Source: Clostridium sp. CAG:590 (lineage in GTDB: Bacteria; Bacillota; Clostridia; Lachnospirales; Lachnospiraceae). Taken from it: a DNA stretch of 18,974 nucleotides. Positions 6,904-15,449 of this stretch are shown here, piece by piece. The stretch's first letter is position 1. Each line of letters starts with the position of its first letter. A program made the position numbers and the translations under genes. The notes beneath the pieces are model-generated. The model ran no database searches. It was not told the DNA's origin and was given only the letters and a program-made list of their open reading frames with translations. The stretch is taken from contig HF987843.1 in assembly GCA_000431135.1 (NCBI GenBank), positions 19,845 through 38,818 on the forward strand, in the 5' to 3' direction.

Positions 6904-9900
6904 ATGGAATTAAAGCAGGTTGTACAAGTAGATGATCGATTTCAGAAGTCAGTGAATCTGTTTCTGGATCTGGAGAATCCGGATAAGGCGGCAGGATATA
7001 TACCGACATTGTCCTCGTTGAAGGTTCTTCGGCAATATGTAAGAAATATAGCAGAGCAGACACATAACCGGGCGAATATTCTGATTGGGCCATATGGAAA
7101 AGGTAAATCGCATCTGATCCTGTTACTGTTGCAGATGTTTCAGAAGAATCCGCCGGAACAGATGGAAGACGCAATGGAACGCATTCAGCAGGTGGATGAA
7201 GATACGGCATTGTATGTTCGTCAGACCGTAAAGAAGACCCGACCGTTGTTACCGGTATTGGTGGATGCCGGGGAAGAGTCTTTGAATCAGTCATTTGCAA
7301 AAGCACTCTACCGCGCGTTGGAGAGAGAAGGACTGCAATCTGTGACACCGGATACATATTATTCAAAGGCTGTAGATAAGATTGCAGAATGGAAACGGGA
7401 TTTTCCGGATACCTATGGACAGTTGGGAATATTGTTACAGAAACAGGACATGACGGTTGCGCTACTTGTAAAGAAATTAAAGAAAATGGATACGGAAGCA
7501 TTACACATTTTTATGGAGAAGTATCCGTTACTCACAGCCGGAAGTGCATTTGAACCAATGCTGGTGACGAAGGCAAGAGAATTATATCAAAGTGTAAATG
7601 AGGTGCTGTGCCAGGAGTATGGATATGGCGGCATTTATATTATTTTTGATGAATTCAGCAAATATATTGAAGGATATTCAGGGGATGGATTTGCGGCGGA
7701 TATGAAGGTGATACAGGATCTCTGCGAGTTGGCAGACAAGTCCTCATTGGAGCAGCAGCTCCACATTACGCTGATCGCCCATAAGAGTATCCGGGAATAC
7801 GGAAAGACGTTGGCAAAAGAACGGGTAGATGCCTTTCGTGGAGTAGAGGGGCGGTTGAAAGAGAATCTTTTTGTTGTGTCAGCGAAGAACAATTATGAGT
7901 TGATCCGGCTGGCAATCCGTAAACTGGAACCGGATTTTCAGCAGGTATATCAGATTGGCTCCTATCGCAAACTGGTTGAGGATTCATATCATTTACCATG
8001 TTATGAGGAATTGTTTCGTAAGGAAGATTATGAGGATATCGTTGGCTATGGATGTTATCCGCTGACTCCGGCGGCAACATATCTGCTTTTGAGGATCAGT
8101 GAAAAGATCGCACAAAATGAGCGTACGATTTTTACCTTTATTGCAGGAAATCAGAAACATTCCCTCCGAAATTATATAGCGGCAGCCGGACATAAGATTA
8201 CGGACTGTGCAGGAGCGGATCTGGTCTATGACTATTTTGACAAATTGCTTATGGAGTCGGATCATAATGCATTCATCCATAATGAGTGGCTGAAGGCAGA
8301 TTATGCATTGAGTCAGGTGAAGAACCGGAAAGCGTGCAAAGTGATCAAAGCACTGGCATTGATCCTGATGGTACAGCAGCGGGAGCAACTTCCGGCAAAT
8401 GATCCGGGAATCCGGTTAGCGGCAGGATTATCCGTAGAAGATTATGAGGAAGCAAAAGAGCAGTTATTGCGGGATGGTATTCTGTTATACCGGTATGCGC
8501 AGGGGACGTATACATTTAAGAATAATGTCGGTGTTGATGTGGAAAAAGAGATTCAGACAATCATGCATCGCAATTATAAGAATCTCAATATTGCAGAAGC
8601 GGTACAAAAGGTATCGGAATTAGATTATATTCTGCCAAAGCGCTATAATCAGTTATTTTCCATGACAAGATTCTATCAGTATGAATACATGAGCTTTGCA
8701 CAGTTTTTGGCATTGCCGGATGCAGACGTATTATTTGCAAAGGGCTCGTCAGATGATTTGGAAGGTGTAGATTTTGCGGATGGTAAGATTGTTGCGATCC
8801 TTCGTATGCCGGAAGAGGATTCCGTATCGGAAGAAACAGAAGAAATCACAATGCTTCACACTAAGATAGAACAATTAGGAGACGACCGGATCGTGGTGTT
8901 GTATCCGGAAAAGGCACGGTATTATGGAACATTGCTTAGAAGATTAACTGCGGTTAAATCCATGCAGCAGGATGAGCAGTTCATTACCGATAATGTGGTG
9001 TTAGAACAGGAACTTTCTTTGTACGAGGAAGATCTGAACAATGAGATCAATGTGTTGTTAGAACGGGATTATCTCATGGGAGCAGGGCGGTGTAAGGTAT
9101 TTCATCACTCGCTGGAGAATGTGGTAACAATGGCGGATCAGGCAGCATTTAATGTGTTCTTAAGTGAAGTGCTTACGAACTATTACGGGACAACTCCGAA
9201 GGTGAATAATGAGTCGATCAACAGAGAACATATCTCTACACAGATCCGAAAGGCACGGGATAAAGTGCTTCTTCGGATACTCAATCGGGAATCCTGTGAG
9301 GACTACAGAACAGGAACCGCACCGGATGCAACGATCTACCGGGCAGTTATGATGCGAACCGGAATAGCGGACGGGCAGGCAATGCCGGAAGTAAATGAAG
9401 TGTTTGCGAGAATTCATGAATTTGTCAAACATGCAGCACAGGAAAGACAGTCCTTTGCAATCCTGTATCAGATATTACAGGGGGAGCCGTATGGTGTGAG
9501 ACGTGGAGTGATCCCGATTTTTCTTGCAAAGGTGTTTGCAGAGTTAATGGACATGCCGGTGATCTATACCAATGGCAAAGAATTGTCGCTGGATTGTAAT
9601 GTGTTGAATAATATCAACCGGAATCCTGCGGAATACGAATTATATGTAGAGGTTGCAACAATTCAGAAAGAACAGTATCTGGAAGGATTGGAACAATTAT
9701 TCTCAGGTGAGCAGGAGACCGGTTCGACAGGCAGCCGTTTAGAACAGATTGTGTTGCAGCTCCGGCGCTGGTATAGAAGTCTGCCACAGTGCGTAAAGAT
9801 TGCGGATTATGAGCATATTGCAAATGAGCAGTATCATTTGAACTTTGGGAAAGCGGAATGCCGGATCATTCAATTGTTTAATCGCAAATTACAGAAATTT

Positions 9901-10560
9901 GAACTGAATGCTAGAGATTTTCTTTTTGCCGATATTCCACTGGCGGTTATGGGAGATAGCGGTTCAATGGATGATATCGCAGAATGTGTTGCAATATTAA
10001 CCAAAGTTAAAAATGAAATGGATGCAATGCTGTCTAAGATGAAACAACAGGCACTTTGTGCAACAAAAGAGATCTTTGGAGGCAGCAAGGTGGATAATAT
10101 CAATAATTGTCTGAAAGACTGGTACGACAGACAGAGTGAACAGGCAAAAAGTTATCTGCATAATACACAGATCAGTGGATTTATGAGTTATGTGGAGCAT
10201 CTGAATTCGCATGATGAGGAACAGATCATCAGTAAACTTTCCAAATTAGTGATTGATGTGTATGTGGAAGATTGGAATCCGGATTCCCTTACACAGTACA
10301 CCGAGGCGATGCGCAACATCCGTATGGAGATAGAAGGTATGCAGGATGTGGATATAACGGATGCACAGGGACAGAACAGTATAGAGTTTACGAATAGTCA
10401 CGGACAACGGGTAAAGAAGTTCTTTCAGACGGAGGATGACAGCACCAGTTATTTCCTCAAAAATGCAATGGAAGAGGCAATGGATGAATTTGGCGATACA
10501 TTGGAAGTGAATCAGAAGGTTAGTGTATTAGTAGCTATGTTAGATCATTTATTAAGTTAG
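6904..10560 (+). CDS. sspC: Large P-loop ATPase (SspC-like)
   Basis: 1218 residues, cytoplasmic, no membrane segment. The Walker A motif GPYGKGKSH is at residues 62-70 and a Walker B motif, YIIFDEFSKY, at about 245-254 (Asp249-Glu250), followed by a sensor-like ITLIAHKSIREYG. The rest is a long, mainly helical region with no catalytic motif I recognise. The gene has AGAGGGAGA upstream of ATG 6904 and is separated by 11 bases from sspB and 7 from sspA, so one mRNA is likely. In SspABCD the C component is an ATPase required for phosphorothioation. BREX BrxC proteins are similar in size and P-loop placement, but no BREX partner is present. The SspC name rests on neighbours; the ATPase call is firm. 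Confidence 0.78.
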   Translation: MELKQVVQVDDRFQKSVNLFLDLENPDKAAGYIPTLSSLKVLRQYVRNIAEQTHNRANILIGPYGKGKSHLILLLLQMFQKNPPEQMEDAMERIQQVDEDTALYVRQTVKKTRPLLPVLVDAGEESLNQSFAKALYRALEREGLQSVTPDTYYSKAVDKIAEWKRDFPDTYGQLGILLQKQDMTVALLVKKLKKMDTEALHIFMEKYPLLTAGSAFEPMLVTKARELYQSVNEVLCQEYGYGGIYIIFDEFSKYIEGYSGDGFAADMKVIQDLCELADKSSLEQQLHITLIAHKSIREYGKTLAKERVDAFRGVEGRLKENLFVVSAKNNYELIRLAIRKLEPDFQQVYQIGSYRKLVEDSYHLPCYEELFRKEDYEDIVGYGCYPLTPAATYLLLRISEKIAQNERTIFTFIAGNQKHSLRNYIAAAGHKITDCAGADLVYDYFDKLLMESDHNAFIHNEWLKADYALSQVKNRKACKVIKALALILMVQQREQLPANDPGIRLAAGLSVEDYEEAKEQLLRDGILLYRYAQGTYTFKNNVGVDVEKEIQTIMHRNYKNLNIAEAVQKVSELDYILPKRYNQLFSMTRFYQYEYMSFAQFLALPDADVLFAKGSSDDLEGVDFADGKIVAILRMPEEDSVSEETEEITMLHTKIEQLGDDRIVVLYPEKARYYGTLLRRLTAVKSMQQDEQFITDNVVLEQELSLYEEDLNNEINVLLERDYLMGAGRCKVFHHSLENVVTMADQAAFNVFLSEVLTNYYGTTPKVNNESINREHISTQIRKARDKVLLRILNRESCEDYRTGTAPDATIYRAVMMRTGIADGQAMPEVNEVFARIHEFVKHAAQERQSFAILYQILQGEPYGVRRGVIPIFLAKVFAELMDMPVIYTNGKELSLDCNVLNNINRNPAEYELYVEVATIQKEQYLEGLEQLFSGEQETGSTGSRLEQIVLQLRRWYRSLPQCVKIADYEHIANEQYHLNFGKAECRIIQLFNRKLQKFELNARDFLFADIPLAVMGDSGSMDDIAECVAILTKVKNEMDAMLSKMKQQALCATKEIFGGSKVDNINNCLKDWYDRQSEQAKSYLHNTQISGFMSYVEHLNSHDEEQIISKLSKLVIDVYVEDWNPDSLTQYTEAMRNIRMEIEGMQDVDITDAQGQNSIEFTNSHGQRVKKFFQTEDDSTSYFLKNAMEEAMDEFGDTLEVNQKVSVLVAMLDHLLS

Positions 10561-10567
10561 GATACAG

Positions 10568-11743
10568 ATGGATAAGGCAGGGGAGAGGATGAATGTGAGA
10601 CGATATTTTGATAACGCGGCAACAACATATCCCAAACCGGAGGATGTCTATCAGGCGATGGACGAAACGGCAAGACTGCTAGGGGTAAATGCCGGAAGAG
10701 GTGGATATGAGAATGCAAGGCAGGCAAGCCGGCTGATTGAGGCGACCAAGCAACAGGTGCTTCAATTTGTCGAGGCGCAGACGGAGGCAAAAGTGGTATT
10801 TACGGCATCGGCAACGCTTGCCATGAATCTGGTGATCGGTGGAATTGAATGGAAAGATTCGGATGTGGTATATATTTCACCGTTTGAACATAATGCAGTT
10901 GCAAGAACCCTGCATGCATATCAGAAAAAATGGGGATTCTCGATTCTGGAATTACCGATATCAGAGGAACGGTTACAGATTGATCTGGATAAGACGGAAT
11001 ATGCATTTGTAAAGAATCCACCTGCTTATATATTTATGAGTCATGTGAGTAACGTGACAGGATATATATTGGAGATAGAGGAAGTGAGCAGGATGGCACG
11101 TTCGCATGGAGCAAAGATTGTTGTGGATGCATCACAATCATGTGGCCTGCTTCCGATTGATGTCAGGAATGGGGATATCGATATTGTTGTGTTTGCCGGT
11201 CATAAAACGATGTATGGACCATTTGGGGTGGCTGGTTTTGTAAATAATACAGGTATGGCGTTACACTCCTTTTTGTATGGCGGTACCGGGACAGATTCAT
11301 TAAATCTTGACATGCCGGACGGAGAAGAACGATGGGAACCGGGGAGCCCGAATGTGGTGGCGATCAGTGGATTGCGAGCCGGTCTTTCTTATCTGCAGGA
11401 GCATGAACAGGTAGAGCGGCAGGAACGGGAGCTTACGCAGTATCTGGTGTCCCGGTTGGAAAATGTACCGCATATTCGATTATATTTGCCATCTGACCGA
11501 AATCGTCATATTAGTATGGTCGCATTTAATATCGAGGGATACAAGTCAGATGAAGTCGGAATGATATTGGATCAGGATTATGGGATTGAAGTTCGTACGG
11601 GGTATCATTGTGCACCATTGATTCATAAATATCTCAAAGATAAAGACAGTCTGGGAGTAGTCCGGGCAAGTATTGGCTGTTTTACGACAAAAGAGGATGT
11701 GGATGCGTTGATTGACGCGGTGAAGGAACTGGCGGAGGAGTAG
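10568..11743 (+). CDS. sspA: Cysteine desulfurase (SspA-like), class V aminotransferase fold
   Basis: A PLP enzyme that takes sulfur from L-cysteine as an enzyme persulfide. It has YFDNAATTYPKP at the N-terminus, VVDASQS with the Asp that contacts the PLP ring (residue 187), FAGHKTMYGPFG with Schiff-base Lys213, and VRTGYHCAPLIHK with catalytic Cys348. This is the pattern of the EF2568-type desulfurase subfamily. The first ATG at 10568 has AGGA five bases upstream; an ATG at 10589 after GGGGAGAGG would give the more typical start MNVRRYFDNAATT and is equally likely. Placement between sspC and sspE suggests it is the dedicated sulfur donor for phosphorothioation. A housekeeping or selenium-related role, known for some relatives, is the alternative. 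Confidence 0.85.
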   Translation: MDKAGERMNVRRYFDNAATTYPKPEDVYQAMDETARLLGVNAGRGGYENARQASRLIEATKQQVLQFVEAQTEAKVVFTASATLAMNLVIGGIEWKDSDVVYISPFEHNAVARTLHAYQKKWGFSILELPISEERLQIDLDKTEYAFVKNPPAYIFMSHVSNVTGYILEIEEVSRMARSHGAKIVVDASQSCGLLPIDVRNGDIDIVVFAGHKTMYGPFGVAGFVNNTGMALHSFLYGGTGTDSLNLDMPDGEERWEPGSPNVVAISGLRAGLSYLQEHEQVERQERELTQYLVSRLENVPHIRLYLPSDRNRHISMVAFNIEGYKSDEVGMILDQDYGIEVRTGYHCAPLIHKYLKDKDSLGVVRASIGCFTTKEDVDALIDAVKELAEE

Positions 11744-11770
11744 TAAGGAGAAGACAAAGGAGGAATTATT

Positions 11771-14068
11771 ATGGATTTAAAAGGAGCAGAGATTCGTAAC
11801 ATTATTGACTTATGTAAGGATATTGGAGGAAAGGGCGAGGTTCCGTTATGTATTAATATTCCATATTACCAACGCCCTTATAAGTGGACGGAAGAACAGG
11901 TGAGCAATTTAATCTCTGATTTTTATAAGAATAAGGCAGAGAATCAAGCGGAAGACAAGACAGATGATGAGGCAGCAAAATATTTTGTCGGATCGGTTGT
12001 GTTGGTTAAGAATGCGAGAGGAACGGATAGACATGACGTGATTGACGGACAGCAAAGATTAACGACTGTATTTTTGATGAATTATCTTCGCTTTCTGTTG
12101 TTACGTTCGTATATTCAGGAATTATTAAGTGTAAGGAGAATTATAAGAGAAAGTGTATTGACAGATTTTGCACAAAGTTATGGGCAACTATTTGGTCATA
12201 AGCATACGAATGCGATTGAGCGGGTTAATGAAACGATTTTGGATGAAATGGAGACAATTACTGATAAAGATAAAGAGCTTTGGGAATCGGTATATGGTCA
12301 TTTGTTACAACAATACGAGACGGTAGTATCGTTGCCGGTTAAAGATTTATCAGATATGCGGAAATATTATTCACAGTATATTGCAAAACTATCTGGTTTT
12401 TTGGCTGGAGACAAATTGGCATTGTGTTATAGTCGGGAAACATTCAATAAGAATATAAAAGATGCATTGTCAAGGATTGTGGTAATTGTATCAAAAGACA
12501 AAAATCCGGAGATTCATGTGGATTATGACGCAAAGAAAGAAACATGTCTGTCAAGTTATATTGAAGCAGTAAAATGTCAATTTAACTGTGTTTATAATAG
12601 TGTAAAAAAAGATGCAAAAGATCCGTTGGATATGGTTAAGAAAATGATTGATGGCATTTCAGAGATGATTTATAATATTAATTTTTGCATGATTATGACA
12701 GGAAATGAAAGAGATGCCTATACATTGTTTGAGGTGCTAAATGATCGTGCAATGAAGATTGAAGATTTAGATCTTATTAAAAATCTTTATTATAAAGAAT
12801 ATTGTACGAAATCTAACGATAATGATGATGATATAGATACAAGAATACAGGAATTGGATGAAATATGGGGGGATAAGGTATTTTCAAGAGATTTGCCGGA
12901 TGCAAAGATTAAGTTGATTTCTTATCTGGGAACAATTTATCTGACTGCGGATGAAGATGTATTTATTAACAAGGTTGAAAAATATAGAGAGATATTAGAG
13001 AAAAAATATTTTGATTGTCATTACAATAAACAAAATGCTCCTTATACATATGATAAAGTGTTACGCGATATTCGTATTTACCAAATGGTGAAAATTATAA
13101 TCAGTACATTTGATTTGCCGGTAAATAATGCAGCAACAGAAGCACTTAAGGCAGAATGTGATATGGAGAAATCTATTACGTATAAGACTTTTCATTTGCT
13201 GAATGCATTGAAATTACAAGGGGTAATGCCTGCACTTGTAAATCTGATTATTAAGAAATATTTTATGTATTGTGAATCTAATGAGCAGGAAGTCACAATA
13301 GAAGATTTTGAGAAGTATGTTCAACATATTGCAAAGGATAAAAATCATGAGAATGAGGATTTTCGAGATATCCATGTATGGTCACATAAGCTTTGGAAAA
13401 TAGCATTATATGCGGATGGTTATAAGATTCCAAGGGAAGTGGCTAAGAATATTGTTGCAAGAGTGTATGTTGATAAGTATGATTTGGATTCATATGAGAT
13501 AAAAAATGTTTTGCTGGAAGAAGCACAAGAACAATTCAAGAATTGGACTTCAAATTGGATGTATAGTAAACCTATTGAAGATTTGAAAATTAAGATATTG
13601 TTGATTAATTTATTCCGAATGGAAAAGGTTGATCAGACGTTAAAAACATGTTCAACGACATATAGTTTCAAGACGGAACGATTACATTTAGATCATTTAG
13701 AAGCAAATAACTATGACAAGGTGAATGTGGAGAAGTATTTTATGCCCAATGATCCCAATGAGGAGAGAGAAAAATATACAAATGGTCTTGGGAATTTTAT
13801 GATATTGGATTATGAAAATAATAATGAAAAAGATAACAAGCCATTGGCAGACGGTCTGGAATATTATGACAATATGCGTCCGGGACATTGGATGATTCAG
13901 GAGATTAGGAATATGCTGAATAGTGATAGTTATTCGCAAATTAAGACGGGGAACTATCGTGTGCCGACAGAAGCGTTTTTTAATGAACGGAAAAGCAGAT
14001 TACAGAAGTATTTTATGACATTATTGAATGCTAAACTGGATGAAGGGGAATTGTATTTGAAGGATTGA
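11771..14068 (+). CDS. sspE: DUF262-DUF1524 protein, SspE-like phosphorothioate-sensing effector
   Basis: 765 residues. The N-terminal DUF262 domain shows YYQRPYKW (32-39), YFVGSVVLV, the nucleotide-handling DGQQRLTT (92-99) and FEVLNDRAMKIEDLDLIKN. The C-terminal DUF1524 (HNH-type nuclease) domain shows LHLDHLEANN with His639 and His642, LGNFMILD (about 673-680) and an Asn-rich stretch ending NKPL. SspE proteins use the first domain as an NTPase stimulated by phosphorothioated DNA and the second to nick invading DNA; GmrSD-type type IV enzymes share the architecture. AGGAGG lies eight bases before ATG 11771, 27 bases after sspA. All motifs are intact. The gene is visibly richer in A+T than sspD-sspA, which may reflect separate acquisition of the effector module. 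Confidence 0.82.
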   Translation: MDLKGAEIRNIIDLCKDIGGKGEVPLCINIPYYQRPYKWTEEQVSNLISDFYKNKAENQAEDKTDDEAAKYFVGSVVLVKNARGTDRHDVIDGQQRLTTVFLMNYLRFLLLRSYIQELLSVRRIIRESVLTDFAQSYGQLFGHKHTNAIERVNETILDEMETITDKDKELWESVYGHLLQQYETVVSLPVKDLSDMRKYYSQYIAKLSGFLAGDKLALCYSRETFNKNIKDALSRIVVIVSKDKNPEIHVDYDAKKETCLSSYIEAVKCQFNCVYNSVKKDAKDPLDMVKKMIDGISEMIYNINFCMIMTGNERDAYTLFEVLNDRAMKIEDLDLIKNLYYKEYCTKSNDNDDDIDTRIQELDEIWGDKVFSRDLPDAKIKLISYLGTIYLTADEDVFINKVEKYREILEKKYFDCHYNKQNAPYTYDKVLRDIRIYQMVKIIISTFDLPVNNAATEALKAECDMEKSITYKTFHLLNALKLQGVMPALVNLIIKKYFMYCESNEQEVTIEDFEKYVQHIAKDKNHENEDFRDIHVWSHKLWKIALYADGYKIPREVAKNIVARVYVDKYDLDSYEIKNVLLEEAQEQFKNWTSNWMYSKPIEDLKIKILLINLFRMEKVDQTLKTCSTTYSFKTERLHLDHLEANNYDKVNVEKYFMPNDPNEEREKYTNGLGNFMILDYENNNEKDNKPLADGLEYYDNMRPGHWMIQEIRNMLNSDSYSQIKTGNYRVPTEAFFNERKSRLQKYFMTLLNAKLDEGELYLKD

Positions 14069-14158
14069 AAGCAAACAGACTGCCGCTTTCGATGAATATG
14101 TAATTTGCTACATGATATATATTTTTTAGTAGATTGTAATTTACGCAAGATATTTTTG

Positions 14159-14186
14159 TTGCGGTTAATAACGCATAAAATATAAT
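14159..14186 (+). promoter_or_regulatory. Promoter for the MNT nucleotidyltransferase gene
   Basis: TTGCGG (14159-14164), 16 bases, then a perfect TATAAT (14181-14186), 24 bases before the start codon. The gap 14069-14210 otherwise holds only a weak stem, GAAAGC/GCTTTC, at the sspE stop codon; no convincing terminator is seen. Confidence 0.5.
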
Positions 14187-14210
14187 ATTAATCTCCAAGG
14201 GGGTGTTTAT

Positions 14211-14552
14211 ATGCCACAGACAATGCAACAATTGATACAACTATATGTTTCTAATATACATGATATATATGGATCCCATTTGAGGCAGATTATTTTATAT
14301 GGTTCTTATGCAAGGGGTGATTTTCGCCCGGATTCAGATATTGACATTATGATTTTGCTGGATTTGTCGGATATAGATATCAAAAAATATAGACATCAAC
14401 TTTCAGATATGACATTTGATTTTAATATGGACTATGATGTAGATATTAAGCCAATTGCTAAAAATGAAGAACATTATCGTAAATGGGTTGACAATTATCC
14501 GTTCTACTCTAATGTAAATAGAGAAGGGGTGAGGTTATATGTCGCAGCCTAA
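14211..14552 (+). CDS. MNT-type nucleotidyltransferase (HEPN/MNT antitoxin)
   Basis: 113 residues with the nucleotidyltransferase signature YGSYARGDFRPDSDIDIMI, holding the first two catalytic Asp residues, and a third acidic site at YDVDI. Such minimal nucleotidyltransferases (MntA) AMPylate and so neutralise a HEPN ribonuclease encoded just downstream. AAGGGGG lies about seven bases before ATG 14211. The protein appears complete, but its expected HEPN partner, starting at 14539 in an overlapping frame, is reduced to a stub. This is therefore probably an orphan antitoxin at the edge of the defence island. Confidence 0.8.
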   Translation: MPQTMQQLIQLYVSNIHDIYGSHLRQIILYGSYARGDFRPDSDIDIMILLDLSDIDIKKYRHQLSDMTFDFNMDYDVDIKPIAKNEEHYRKWVDNYPFYSNVNREGVRLYVAA

Positions 14553-14670
14553 TGAGAGCGGAACGCAAAAGGACTTAGTTTTATGCAAGTGGAAGAATAA
14601 GATTGACACGATTATAGTCATAAAATATAACATACTTAATAAAATAGATATGCAATATCTAAAACATTAA
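14539..14670 (+). pseudogene. Truncated ORF in the HEPN toxin position
   Basis: An ORF of 43 codons starts at ATG 14539, inside the end of the MNT gene, with a very good ribosome binding site (GGGGTGAGG). The overlap and the opening MSQPNESGTQKDLVL are what one expects of a HEPN toxin partnered with an MNT antitoxin. After about 16 residues the protein stops resembling anything, and the DNA becomes an AT-rich promoter region. The RX4-6H catalytic motif of HEPN ribonucleases is absent. I read it as a toxin gene lost by deletion; the identification is by position and start only. Confidence 0.5.
14603..14631 (+). promoter_or_regulatory. Promoter of the abiEi remnant
   Basis: A perfect TTGACA (14603-14608) and TATAAC (14626-14631) are separated by 17 bases, 54 bases before the abiEi remnant start. 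It lies inside the truncated HEPN frame, which marks where the original toxin gene ended and the abiE upstream region was joined. Confidence 0.65.
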
Positions 14671-14684
14671 GAAGAGGGATGACT

Positions 14685-14992
14685 ATGTTATATGATTATA
14701 TCAAACAACATTATAAAGAAGCAGAACCGATTTTTTTTCAGAGCTGGGAAGAGGGAACATCACAAAGTCGGTATTGAACCAGCAATATGTATATGTATTA
14801 CAAATGCTGGAACTCTTAAAAAATCTTGATGCTTACCTTGATTATTCATATGTAGAGGCAAAGGAGAAGTTTGCTGAATATATAGCGATTCACGGAATCA
14901 AAAGAAACGACGTTGATTGTTATATTAGAAAGTATCCGAAGGCAACATTTAAATATTATTATGAATTGGAGTTGGATCATGTACTTGTATAA
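14685..14992 (+). pseudogene. Remnant of an AbiEi-type antitoxin gene
   Basis: The gene starts at ATG 14685 after AGAGGGAT and reads MLYDYIKQHYKEAEPIFF, which resembles the winged-helix start of AbiEi antitoxins. The frame is then lost at a T8 run (14731-14738). Adding one T would continue it as SELGRGNITKSVLNQQ. Directly after NQQ the sequence jumps to YVYVLQMLELLKNLDAYLDY and on to a typical AbiEi C-terminus, KRNDVDCYIRKYP and YYELELDHVLV. So there is one frameshift and one large internal deletion, which removed most of the sensor domain. AbiEi normally represses and neutralises the AbiEii toxin encoded next. Confidence 0.65.
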
Positions 14993-15160
14993 AAATAGAG
15001 AATTTCGAAAGCTTTTCAAGTAATTGATCGTTTTTCAGAAGATATAGATATTACTTTTACGGAACATTTGGGTGAAGCAGGTAGAAAAAATATTTTCAAA
15101 ACATATTTGAGAGAGCCGATTATCCGGCTCTTTTCTTTTGAGGTCGGAAAAAGTGTATAA
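14979..15160 (+). pseudogene. Remnant of an AbiEii-type nucleotidyltransferase toxin gene
   Basis: The ATG at 14979 overlaps the end of the abiEi remnant by 14 bases, as in intact abiE pairs. It reads MYLYKNREFRK and stops at 15023. In another frame from about 15008 it continues as KAFQVIDRFSEDIDITFTEHLGEAGRKN, the region of AbiEii around its second catalytic motif (SEDIDI). The segment with the first GGTSLSK-type motif is missing, and so is everything beyond RKN. The reading frame then runs into a terminator hairpin and stops at 15160. The toxin cannot be functional. Family assignment is from memory of AbiEii motifs. Confidence 0.65.
15111..15139 (+). terminator. Rho-independent terminator after the abiE remnants
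   Basis: AGAGCCG (15112-15118) pairs with CGGCTCT (15125-15131) around a six-base loop, followed by TTTTCTTTT. It lies inside the residual open frame of the AbiEii remnant and would end transcription of the island. Confidence 0.8.
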
Positions 15161-15190
15161 AAACACTAAATTCAGGTCGGAAAAAATGTA
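15141..15190. repeat. Short direct repeat AGGTCGGAAAAARTGTA
   Basis: Seventeen-base copies at 15141-15157 and 15174-15190 differ at one position (G/A) and are 33 bases apart. An AGTGT/ACACT inverted repeat (15152-15156 and 15163-15167) lies between and overlaps the first copy. A TATAAT follows at 15197-15202. They may be operator half-sites or duplicated DNA at an element boundary. Confidence 0.55.
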
Positions 15191-15449
15191 ATGTACTATA
15201 ATTAATGTGAGCAGAACCCGTTAAAATTCAATGATTTGTAATGAATCAACAGGAACACATTCCCCTCTCTTGCATACAATAAGGATATAGATTGCCTCAT
15301 CAGTCGATAGAAAATTCGTCCTGAATATATTACAGAATCATTGTCATTTGCGCGCATTTGTGAGAAAATACAAATAAGGTGTGCATTTTTGCCGGTGACA
15401 GGAGTGCCACAGCCGATTCAGGACTTTATAATAGGAGAAAAAGGATACG
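15191..15449. other. Gap without recognisable gene
   Basis: This stretch after the abiE remnants holds no ORF with a convincing ribosome binding site. A TATAAT (15197-15202) has no good -35 box. Another TATAAT (15427-15432) lies only 18 bases before the next start codon, probably too close to drive it. A 51-codon minus-strand frame (15202-15357) lacks a ribosome binding site. The region may be degraded sequence left by the island. Confidence 0.5.

Noticed and set aside
6904..10560. BREX BrxC identity for the large ATPase
   Set aside because: Size and P-loop position are similar, but no BREX methylase, PglZ or BrxL gene is present. The neighbours are phosphorothioation-type genes.
15202..15357. 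51-codon minus-strand ORF in the gap before the GIY-YIG gene
   Set aside because: It has no ribosome binding site, no recognisable motif and is of a length expected by chance in AT-rich DNA.
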